Source of the DNA: Lateolabrax maculatus
Lineage: Eukaryota > Chordata > Actinopteri > Acropomatiformes > Lateolabracidae
Direction: 5' to 3'
Assembly: GCA_031216445.1 (NCBI GenBank)
Contig: CM062210.1
Span: forward strand, 17,009,501-17,073,500
DNA length: 64,000 bases
Under the pieces are notes generated by a model. The model was not told the DNA's origin, did no database searches, and was given only the letters and a program-made list of their open reading frames with translations. This document shows, in pieces, positions 38,061-48,018 of this stretch. Both the position numbers and the translations under genes were made by a program. How positions within the stretch are numbered: the first letter of the stretch is position 1; every line of letters begins with the position of its first letter.

Positions 38061-40117
38061 TTTCAGAGGTTCCAACACACACACGTTTTCTATATGATTC
38101 ATGCCTCTCCCCCCACGTCCCCCACCTCCTTTTAACAGCGATCCCCTTTACTGTCCATTAGCAGTATTGCTACCTTAGCCTTTTAAATGGAATCAAACAC
38201 TTACTAACCTTCTCTTTCACCAATAAACCCGGATATAGACCTCACTCTCCGTGCTCTCCGTCTTTCACCCTGTTCTGCCAGATGGTTTTGGGTGACATTC
38301 TCAACCTGCGGTAACTGAGTGAGTGGAGTCATGTTCACATGTAGGACAAGACAGGGGTGAGAGGTGGAGCTTTGGTTAGTGTAGTCTAACACTGTCAGCG
38401 ACTTCCAGAAACTGGGGATGAGGATAATTATCTCCTCAGGTTGGTGACATTATGATCTTTTCAACATTAACCCTTTCATACCCTAATCCAGGGGAGGAGA
38501 GGGGGAAATTAAATATTAAAACCATTAACGTAAAGTACATGCTAGAGTAGTGAAAACCCCACATTTTGACTGCTTAGGGGAGAATAGTGGCAAGACAGCA
38601 ATTGTTAGAAGAACAGGATCGTTGGATAACAGAGTCAAGAAGAAATTACAACCTGTTGTGCAGTCCAAATGTGCCCTTCTAGAAAAGTAGCCATTAAAGC
38701 TTAAATTGCCCAAAGCTCTAAAGCATTCAAGCTGATGCATATTTATAGTTATTATTCCAGAAATTTCACATTTCTGCTTCTGAATGATGTCTAAAGGCCC
38801 ACGTGGAATTGGTCATGGTCATGTAAGCATTCAAACCATAGAAAGATTTATGTAGTTGTATAGTCTGTCCCATTGTGATTGGATTGGAAAACATTGTTCA
38901 CAATGAAAACATAGGACGTAACAAAATAGACAGCACTTTATCTTTACCTTTGATAAATGTATGCCTGGCCCAATTACAGATGCTTTTCAAGCTTGGGCTT
39001 AGCACCACGCCCTCCATTTCAACCCCAGGCTCTCCTCTTGGCATGTCCTCTCTCAGCTGTTTGATGCAGATAGAAATGAGTTACCTTGGTAATATGGGGG
39101 CCCATCCTGCTTCGGTACACGCCCCAGCTGATTGCATCTATGGAGAGACCACTCTCAACCCAGAAGTAACATTGGTTATGATTTGCTCTCTTTTATTTCA
39201 TGGTTAATTCCATTTTACTCTGTGGTCCCTGTTTACCTCATCCATCCTTTTCCATCTACTTGTAGGTACCTTTTCAGGGTTACATTAATGGGGTTCTGTT
39301 GTTATGGCTGCATGGTTTGCTCCATCTCATCTTGGAAATAGGCCTCATCAGAGATTTGATGAGAACATACTAATAGGACAGATGTTTGGAGGGAAAATCA
39401 ATAGAGCTTAGCTATTAGGAGGTAGAGGGATAAAAGGACACTCAAAGCCTGAAATAGCATGAGTTTATGGACCCAGGCAACTCTTGTGTATGATTAGCTG
39501 CACACTATTCTCAAAAACATTTTTTTCTCAAAAAATGATTTTTACATTATTTACTCTATACTTTCACTCCAGCAGCTTATCTCTTGCAGCAGCTACATTA
39601 GTACTTTACTTGTTCAACTTTTATCCCAGAAATCAAAATATTGCCTTCATCCATAACAGAGGTATCAGAGTTGGTTTTCAATATATTTCTACATATATAT
39701 GTGTATATACTTATATATATGTGGGTGTATTAATATAATAAGTTAGAATAGGTTTCTTTGAAAACAACATTTCTGTCAAATATAATTTTCAGATTCTGCT
39801 TTATATGACAATTTGCAGTTGAGGCAAAAGGCCAAATCAGACAGTATGTGAATCAACAGGTGCTTTTTCCTGATTCATAACCATACATCAGCGTAGTGAA
39901 TGTGAAAGTATACGTCTTGAGATTTCCTGTTTGGGCTTAACAAGCGGTAACCTTATGGAACCAGATTCAGACACAAAAAGAAAAGCCACAATAAGAGCGA
40001 CCAAGAAAAGGAACCAAGAGAAAAAGAAAAAATCACATCAGGCGAAGACTGTAGGTGAGCCAGACAGCATTCACTTTTCTCCACATTCACAACCCCTTCA
40101 GATCTTAACAAATAGAC
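38061..40117. other. non-genic stretch; TA-rich tract at 39691-39723
   Basis: No gene was recognised. A 110-codon plus-strand frame (38875-39207) has no domain. A TATATATG-type microsatellite lies at 39691-39723. Near 38998 'cttagcaccacgccc' resembles the left half of an NRSF/REST site, but the right half does not match. Confidence 0.7.
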
Positions 40118-40202
40118 CACAGCGGCTCTTGAATGATAAAAGTAACTAGGCCTAAAACCAAAGCTGATTGTTAAGGTCAGGATAAGATCATGGTTGGGGT
40201 TA
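40118..40202. repeat. direct repeat, copy A (partner at 41172-41256)
   Basis: An ungapped 85-bp alignment with 41172-41256 gives 71 identities by hand count (about 84%). Shared phrases include CTTGAATGATAA, CTGATTGTTAAGGT and AAGATCATGGTT. Both copies have the same orientation. The GGTTA-rich right edge is typical of a short fish repeat family. Confidence 0.8.
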
Positions 40203-40568
40203 AAACGGCCACTTGAATATGGTGAGGGAAAGATTTTGGTCATTTAAAAAAAATGGACCCATTGTTAAAGCAATGTTGAGTGAAACATCCCTCCCCATCC
40301 TAAATTTGAGTGATGTGCCTGGGGAGCACTAATGGACTGGATGAGTGAACTGTGATGTAAAATAATTCCTAATTTGAACCTTAATATTATATTGTAGCAT
40401 AGTATATGCACTACATTTACCATAAACCTGTGCATACAGTCCATATCTTATCTGTATAGCATTTTTTGTGCATCTGAATATAACAGCTATATGTTTAAGT
40501 TTACTTATATTTAGCTTTAGATCTTTATTTAGCTGTATGTATGTATCTGTAGCATCCTGTAAGTATGT

Positions 40569-40812
40569 TTAAAGAGATACTGCACCCTTAAACATGTTTT
40601 TTGAGCTGTAAACTGAACTACATGACTGTACTGTGATGAAACACTTGAATGCTGGTGTTAATTTTTTTTTTTCTTTTTTTTTTTTTTTGCCAAATACATA
40701 AAAATCTGCATTTTATGGGCTTAAAACAGCTCAACACACCATCTACTGTTTAAAATCAACCCTGGACCTCGCAGGTCAATACTAAGATGGAGTCGACCGG
40801 TTGGGACCGGTC
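40569..40812 (+). repeat. probable dispersed repeat beginning TTAAAGAGATACTGCACCC
   Basis: The left end shares TTAAAG with the elements at 12255, 33340, 45758 and 57621. The body contains a T-rich tract (40662-40688 with one C) and ends near a small hairpin, GACCGGT-TGGG-ACCGGTC (40795-40812). A 10-bp inverted match to its left end (ATACTGCACC, 40577-40586) occurs at 41443-41452, so the true element may extend that far; this is uncertain. Confidence 0.42.
40662..40688. repeat. T-rich run (26 T with one C)
   Basis: Eleven T, one C at 40673, then fifteen T. It lies inside the repeat that begins at 40569. Confidence 0.95.
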
Positions 40813-41171
40813 TACCCCATGAAATTTAAAATGAAAATATTTTTAAAAATTTAACGTCACTATTTATTTATTTTGCAATATGTTGCTGTTGCTTTTGAAG
40901 GGAGGACATATGTTCCATTTTTGTTTTTTGGATATTTCACTTGGACTATGCGGGCTGTATAAGAAGGTCTTTTTTGAGTTTAACTAATCTTGCACATACA
41001 AATGGACACATAATGATTTCCTTTTTTTTCATTTATTTTGCCTTCTTGATAAATTGCTGTGTTAGCATACATTTAAGTTTTCATTTAGAACATTTCTTTG
41101 TAACAGTCAAGAGGGCTTTAAAGGCACCCAAAACCAAATTTCCTCATTTAACCAGATCCCAGTGAATACAT

Positions 41172-41256
41172 CACAGTAGCACTTGAATGATAATGGTTAC
41201 AAGGCTTAAAACCTAAACTGATTGTTAAGGTAAGGAGAAGATCATGGTTATGGTTA
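41172..41256. repeat. direct repeat, copy B (partner at 40118-40202)
   Basis: This is the same 85-bp unit as copy A, 1054 bp downstream and in the same orientation. It is followed by a further TTAGGG/TTATGG-rich segment and a 22-nt A run (41278-41299) that copy A lacks; copy A instead has AGGGAAAGATTTTGG and a shorter A run. Confidence 0.8.
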
Positions 41257-41277
41257 GGGAAATATTGTGGTTATGGT

Positions 41278-41299
41278 AAAAAAAAAAAAAAAAAAAACC
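41278..41299. repeat. poly-A run (22 A)
   Basis: Twenty-two A follow 'ttatggt' and precede 'cctgtggttaagg'. It interrupts a GGTTATGG/GGTTAAGG-type repeat, so it is probably an expansion inside that repeat rather than a retroposon tail. Confidence 0.95.
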
Positions 41300-44200
41300 T
41301 GTGGTTAAGGTAGGATTTAGTTTAGACAACAACAAAAAAAAACAAAGTTAATTGTTGGTTGGTAACACATACTGCAGTACCTGGCAAATATACTTGCTTT
41401 GTATTCCCAATCATGTACCCCAACCATCCAGTAAGACGTTTTGGTGCAGTATAGTAGTGTAAACCTATATGTTTGTGCTGAACGTGAATGTCATTTCAGT
41501 AAATTACCAATGTTGTTCTCAGAAACAGAACACCACCGAACACATCCTTGCTGAAACCAGGCCTGACCAAACATCTCACCACACAAATACCGCCAGTGCA
41601 AATCTGCCACAAGCTTTTGCATCTTTCATTTCACCCTTTAAACCTCAGTCTGCTTTTGATTCAAACATTCTTTCCCTGCAACAAAGTGGACTCCTTACTG
41701 AGTCTACATAAGAACAGAAGAATAACTCATACTCCTTACCTACTCAGCGGAAAGTTGCCTTGATTTAAAATAATCTAATTCTGTGGATTCTGTTGTAATG
41801 ATTGGAGTTAGGTCTTTTAAGGTCACTTATGGGCTGGAGAGAGCAGTGTGTTGAAGTGTACCTTTTGATTAGAAGCCCAAGAGCAAATGCAATTTCAGAG
41901 TCCTTACCGTAGATTTGAACAAAATTCCATTTTACTGAAATTATTTTTTTAAAAAATGAATAAGACACTCAAGTCATTTCCTCCCTTTCTTCTTGCATAG
42001 AGGTAATTTTGCCATTTGGAAATTTTTGAAATTATGCACAGGATGAAATTAAGTGTGAGATGGTGAGCAGGGATAAATCAAAAAGTAAATCAGCTTATTC
42101 TTTTCATAAGATGCTTGTTGGCATTTGGTCTCACTACCACTCACAGTTCTCTTCTGGCTAAGATTCACCTGTTTATGAAATTCCCAAAACGCATTTTTGT
42201 GATTATGTTTTGTTTTTAGTTTTTTATTAAGGTAGCGCTTTTAACATTCTGATTTCAAGGTTGATTGTTGTAGACATACAAGGGTTGTCACTTAAGGAAG
42301 CAACCAAAATGATCAGTAACTTCATGATTAATACCTAAAATCAATTTAAAAAATGCGGCTGAAGAATTTCTTTTCCACCACTAAATAGGCTATAACAAGT
42401 CCTTTACTTTCATAGTTGGTCTGCCTTTGCTGAATGAAAAATATGCTGATTCCTGCTACACATCCATCTAAATTTCATATTGTTATGTCTGCCGCAAATA
42501 CACATTTCTTTCTTTTTCTTTTCTTCTCTCACATCCTATTGTATTTCCCTTTGTTCAGCTCCATGTCTTACATCCTGAGCGATCATGGACCTTGGATATC
42601 CATCACCTTCCAGACTCCCACCCAGCCCCCATACCCTTTGATAATATCAGCTAGGGCTAGTAACATCTCGCTAACATACTCTTTCATTAACATTTCCCAT
42701 TCAGAGAGCCTGTCAGAGCCTATTAGACTTATGTCAGAAGACCTGAGAGCATCGGGGGGGAAGGTACCTGGTGTCTGGTGTCAAACCCGTCAACTCAAAC
42801 CAACCCCCCCAATCTGCTTCGGATCTTAATAAATGCAGACAACCTGAGCTCGGAGTACCCAAATCAATGGAGCACGGCAAGGTCAATAGGCACAGCTACT
42901 TCCAGTTACAAACTGGCGGAAGTGGTTTATGAGTGAGGGGTGGAGGAGGAGAGGGTGCTAACAGCCTCCACTTCACCTATTACTACCTTGATGTACGGGG
43001 TCATAGTGCAGTGATATGATGTAGTCAGTCAAGTAGTGCATTATTCAAACAATGGAGCTCCAAGCTTGCTTTCAATTGGCCTGTGTTTACATGGCAGGCT
43101 TTGATATTGATATCATTATCTCACAGGGAAATCATGCAACTTGGGTCTTTGGGAATGCAGTGGCCACTGAAAAGTCAGGACACGTGAGAAGCCAGACAGT
43201 CATACAGGTTTTTAACAATTCTTTATGTTAGCCCAACATATTAGGAAAAGGCAAACAGTGAAAGTTTTACCCAAATCTGCTTCATCTGAGACCCCATCCG
43301 CTTCACCCTCTGTAATCTCTGTCTGTATGGCATTTCCACGGGCAAGGTCTGAACTGTCATTTATCTGGAAAGGTGGTAAAAGCAGTTGGACTCTCCTTCC
43401 TTTGGCTGCAGCCACTTTGTTTTCCCCAGTTGTAGCTGCTGAATGGTCGGGGATATGCTCTGTGATACTGCAGAGCACACTGCCCCAAGGCAAGAGCATT
43501 ATCATTCTTTCTTGCACCAGCGTGCGTTTCCCGAATATGTAAAAAAAAGCAAATTGCTGCGCCCAGGGATCGGTCCCTTGCAGTTATGGAGGCTTGTGTA
43601 GTCATTTGTTGGCTACATATGGAAACTTGATGGAAAAACATACAATGGCGCATTGGAACATCTCATCATTTCAGCTTTCCTGCTGCACACAATACAAGCA
43701 GCATTGTGTGCCCTGACAAAAGATGAAAGGCGTTTCTTTCCACTCCTTCTTGAGGAGGCACACAAGGCAGTGGTATCAATAGCAGGCTATAATAGGCAGT
43801 GCTCTATTTCTTCACTGTTTAGACACCTCAAGTCACTCATGCAAATTGGCAATCGCCACAGTCAATGCTTTCACGCAGAGGGGATGGGTGCACCTGTTTA
43901 CTCATGTGGGTTTATTTGTCAAACATGATGATCTATATTTCAAAGGGAGTCCAATGGAAGGGTTTGTAAAATGTTTGTGTGCAGGCTGATTAGAAGTGAA
44001 ATGGGTTTCCTTGGATAGCCAGTGGGATTGCTTTTGATGCCTGACACATTATTGTGCTGTGTGGTATGTAGGTTACAAAAAGCTGTTCCAGAGGCTCAAT
44101 CCGACAAGTGTGGATATCACCCGTATGGATTCTGGGGTGTTGCATTTGAAGGTGGCATGTTTGTATGCCCTGACAGCTTACACGCACAGCATGCCACGTG

Positions 44201-44539
44201 TGACAGAGATTGTTGTTTATAAATTAACAGTAGGATTGAAAGTTTAGATACAAATTATTTACCAGTGTGAAGACATGCTGCAAAACTAGGACTTCACGTC
44301 CCATGACTGCGCCTGTCAGCCCAGCATTTTAATATATATGGCATCTCGTGAATTCATCTGGTCTCAGAACTGTTTGATTTCAAGACTTCTTTACTTTTGT
44401 TTATTTGGGACTTTCAATCCGTGCAGATGAAAGCCGGGGGCGGGAGGGGGAGGAAAAATAACAAATGAGAACAAGCGAGACAGCAAGAGATAAAGACTGA
44501 GGGACAGAGAGATGATAAACACGCAGAGAGTCTATGCGG
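41300..44539. other. non-genic stretch, mostly unique sequence
   Basis: No gene was recognised. The longest frame is 131 codons (42434-42829, plus) with no domain; overlapping frames on both strands at 43212-43653 behave as chance frames. The first 150 bp continue the repeat-rich zone around 40-41 kb. Confidence 0.7.
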
Positions 44540-44790
44540 CGACTGTGAGATGACCGTGGGAATGGCAGCTGTGGCAGCAGAATAAATTTGAATGCTGATC
44601 TCAGTTAATAAATAACTTTGTGAACCGGAGCACCTGGCCCAGTCTCCCGTGCAATCCAGTGTCATGGCGGGCCTGTGCTGATTATTCACTAACCTTCCCG
44701 TCGAATGAATAGGCCTCCCGCTTCTACACTTTGCCTCTATGCTCGTCTGCTGCGGGGCGAAGCGCAACACGGTGCCAGTGGTGGTTGGGA
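44540..44790. promoter_or_regulatory. candidate conserved non-coding element
   Basis: Repeat-free block with CAGTTAATAAATAAC near 44603, GATTATTCACTAACC near 44679 and GAATGAATAGGCC near 44703, plus CpG-bearing segments. It overlaps a 118-codon minus-strand frame (44414-44770) that has no domain. Regulatory role inferred only. Confidence 0.23.
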
Positions 44791-45410
44791 ATAGATGGAA
44801 GCATTAATATTCTAGAGACAAACACAGGCCAGGGCTAATTGAAAGATCCCATTCTAACTGAATTTACTGCACCATGACTTGTGGGATACAGAATGGCCTC
44901 ACACTAAAAGGAAACATGGTAGATAACAAGAGTACAGAGCTAAATGAAAGAACTAAAGAAACAAAATGAGATTTGTTTTGGAGCAGGGCTCTGGAAGCGT
45001 ATGTTAGTGACAGGAAGTTCACAAAGGCATTGAGCAGCATTGTTCTGCCCCCAATTCCAATGGACCCCAGATGATATGATGACAGTCTCCTCATCAAGTT
45101 GCCTGGGAATAGGATGCAGGCATAATGTCGTGCTTACAAATGTAGGTTAAACATTAACTATGTAAATACCCCCCTAGCTCACAATTAAACACGCCACTCC
45201 CCAATCATAGCCTCTTTGTCAGCCCGATCCTAGTTGACTCCACCTAATCTGTTTGATTTTCTCTTTCTTTATCCTCTTGATAATAATCCCAGAACGCTGT
45301 GTCGCTTTCCCTGGGCCATGACTCCTGCTCTCAGGGCAAACTGTGCCCCCCGCTGGGAAGGATGAAGACCAGAGGCCTTCCTATCGTTAAACTCATTTCC
45401 TAAAACAACA

Positions 45411-45660
45411 GAGAGCACTAATGAGAAATTCTAATTAATATTCTAATTATTTTTATAATTGCCTGTGCCAAGTGATTATGTGCAGGGCCAATCCTTAATT
45501 CTGCCTCAGCTACAGATTGGCAATAAAAGCTAAAGTTCATATTCTTGGTGTTCTCTTCAACATGTTAAACTATCAAGAGTAATTAGAAAGTCCTTTGATG
45601 ATAAATAATGCCCTCACAACTCATTTAGCTTAAGTCTACATGACGTTCTACCTCATTGTG
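45411..45660. promoter_or_regulatory. candidate conserved non-coding element, densest TAAT cluster
   Basis: Within about 65 bp the sequence has CTAATTAATATT, CTAATTATTTT and ATAATTGCC, followed by CCTTAATTC near 45493 and GTAATTAG near 45579. Between them lie CCAATCC and GGCAATAAAAGC. No simple repeat or recognised transposon is present. Such clusters of Antennapedia/LIM/paired-type homeodomain cores are common in developmental enhancers; conservation was not tested. Confidence 0.35.
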
Positions 45661-45757
45661 CACATCATCATGCCTGAGGTCATGGGAAAGTAAATGGGGG
45701 AGCTGTTAAAGGGATTGAGTTGTTTTTCTTTTTGTATAAGGTAATGATCAGGGAGGT

Positions 45758-45900
45758 TTAAAGGGTTGGTTCACCCAAATTAAAAGAAACACTAAAATAA
45801 CCTAATTTCTCATTTAACTGTTTTTATAGGAACTATTTCTTCAATTGTAAGTAATACCAAATCAAATTCTTATGTTTTTCTTTGGTACGTGCCTCTTGAC
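45758..45900 (+). repeat. probable dispersed repeat beginning TTAAAGGGTTGGTTCACCC
   Basis: The opening TTAAAGGGTTGGTTCACCC followed by an A-rich stretch resembles, from memory, the 'TTAAAGG..AGTTCACCC' repeats found in many fish. The first six bases are those of the elements at 12255, 33340, 40569 and 57621. The right end could not be placed. Confidence 0.5.
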
Positions 45901-46529
45901 AGGAGTTGGATCAAACAATCAGCTTGCTTGAGCCTTAGGTTCATATAACTAATTGCTGAGATCTGGGAGGTCCTCTGCATAGATCCACAGAGCATTTACA
46001 TGTATCTTCAAAGAACCTTTATTTCAGCCTAACTCAGCAGGCTTGCATCAGGGCCCAGTACTGTGGTATTATTGAAATATTATGATATACAATATCAAAA
46101 TAAATCTTCAAGTACACTAACCCATGTGTATCAACATAATGCTCTTGCTCTTTAAGGAGTGGGTGCAGGGCTTTAAAATAGATAAAGAAATGTGGTTCCA
46201 ATGTACCATGTGATACCACAGATCTGTGTTTCTGTTTATGTGCATGTGTGTATGCTTTGCTATATAGAAGATACTGTATCTGTTATTGCTATTCGACTGC
46301 TGATAAGATCCACACGTTTGGAGCCTTGGAGGGACTTTGTAGAAACAGTCAGTGATCCTAAATCAGCCTCGATGAAATGTGATGAAGTGCTGCATTACCA
46401 TATCATCCATATATACAGCAATATGTTCTCGACAGTCTGGGGTAGTCCAGTAAAAGCTTTCTTTGTTGGAACAAATGGTAATGTTCAGTTGCTAGCCAGG
46501 CTGCGGGTGAATCGATGACAGCCATAGCA
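45901..46529. other. non-genic stretch
   Basis: No gene was recognised; a 108-codon plus-strand frame at 46192-46518 has no domain. AT-rich with ATATTATGATATACAATATCA near 46076. Confidence 0.7.
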
Positions 46530-46810
46530 GGGGGTCCTACCATCCTACCGGGCAGCATGACTGCAAACGTCTTCTACGCCTGAGCTGGGGGAGATCAGCG
46601 GCAGATGAAGCCTTTGACCAATTCATCTGGACACGGAGGGTGCAGAGAGGAGACATTCCAATGCTCCCCTCTGGGAGAACATCTTGGCCAGGCGTGGATA
46701 TGGCAAGAGCCGAGGCTATCAGACGCACAGCTCCCTCGGAGGAAATCAGAGGAGATCAAAGGGATGGAGAATATTTCAGATGGGCCGCGTTTCCTCGAGG
46801 GGTTGTAGCT
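46530..46810. other. compact GC-richer block with overlapping chance frames
   Basis: About 280 bp of GC-richer, repeat-free DNA with three overlapping frames (67 and 61 codons plus, 63 codons minus), none with a recognisable domain. It includes GATCAAAGGG near 46755, a TCF/LEF-type core. It may be a conserved non-coding element; coding is not supported because frames compete on both strands. Confidence 0.25.
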
Positions 46811-47999
46811 TCACCCACATATTGACTGCTAGATTACTTTATGCTCTCGATCCTGAGCTGTAAAGAATAATCACTCTTTGCTGGATTCTAAGTTGCATTT
46901 CAACTTGTTTTTACGTGCAGACAGAGAAATCTGGTCATGTGATGTTTACCAACATATAACTTTGCACTTGCTTAATATAATTTGACACCCTCCTACTGCC
47001 ATTTGAATAAGCTCTGGCCAGACTCATGCATTACTTTGTCAACAAGCAGTGGTAAAAATGAACAGTGGAGATGTTGAACATATTTAATTTGCCCGCTGTG
47101 ATAATTCCTCCTAGGTTCGACTCCGGCTATCTGTGAGCCACAAACATTCCTGGCAGAGTTTCCCCTAATACTCTTATTTTCCTATTTCTTTTTTTTTTTC
47201 CTCCAACCATTCCTGCATTTTTCAAATTTATCTGGGGACCGTGTGTCTTGTTTGTTGGAGGCACAAACTGTTTTGCATTCGCCAACATACACAGAGCATA
47301 AATATTGGATTAAGTAAACAAATCCGAGGGGCTCACTTCTGAATGATATCGGCAAGTCGGCCTTTGGAGCCAGCAGGAATGCCATGGTCGCAGTCTTTAC
47401 TTAAGACTCAACACATGAAAAGAGAGAAAGAGGCAGAGAGAGGTAGCGGGAGAGAGAGAGTCAAATGGCAGTTTAATCCTCCCTGAGTGTTATCTCACAG
47501 GTGTTTTGCAGACTGTGCTCTCTTTGGAAACTTTGAAATCGGGCCAGGCTTTCATGTGCAGGATAAGGTAGAGAGTCTGTGCCTGGCTGTTTGTGGGCAA
47601 TAAACAACAACACAACAGGGCAAGACTCATAGCTCACAACTCCACTTAACATGTTATTCCCCCAAGCTCCTTGTTAGGCAGTCGGCCATGTTGTTAACTT
47701 AAAAACAATCCCAGCAGTTTCCTTTGCTTTGTTCCTTTTTGTAGTAAAACTGAAGGGGGGAAAAAAATGAAAATGGCATCCTTGAATGGAGCTTCTGTTT
47801 TCCTCAAACAGGTAATGACAATGCACGATGAGTCGATGAGAAGAGTTCTCTAAAGTAATTTGAATTGATGTAATTTTACCTTCAGCAATTAGCTCACACC
47901 AGCATCCCACAACACCCATGCGGATATAGAGTTACATTTCTCCAGCTTATTCACACAAATGTTCCTGACTTCATTAGAATTGAACCCTGCACATAGATT
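46811..47999. other. non-genic stretch; GA-rich tract at 47420-47460
   Basis: No gene was recognised. A GA-rich tract lies at 47420-47460. At 47115-47125 GGTTCGACTCC fits the B box of an RNA polymerase III promoter, but no matching A box or tRNA fold was found upstream. Confidence 0.7.
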
Positions 48000-48018
48000 C
48001 CCCCCCCCCCCCCCCCCC
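48000..48018. repeat. poly-C run (19 C)
   Basis: Nineteen consecutive C sit between 'agatt' and 'agaaatt'. Runs of this length are unusual and prone to length error in sequencing and assembly. Confidence 0.97.

Noticed and set aside
38996..39016. NRSF/REST site
   Set aside because: Only the left half (TTAGCACCACG) resembles the consensus; the right half does not.
40162..41300. Telomere-like GGTTAGGG sequence as an ancestral chromosome fusion
   Set aside because: The GGTTA phrases are irregular and belong to the diverged direct-repeat family; there is no TTAGGG array.
47050..47140. tRNA gene or tRNA-derived SINE suggested by GGTTCGACTCC at 47115
   Set aside because: The B box fits, but no proper A box, cloverleaf or SINE body is visible; the similarity upstream is too poor.
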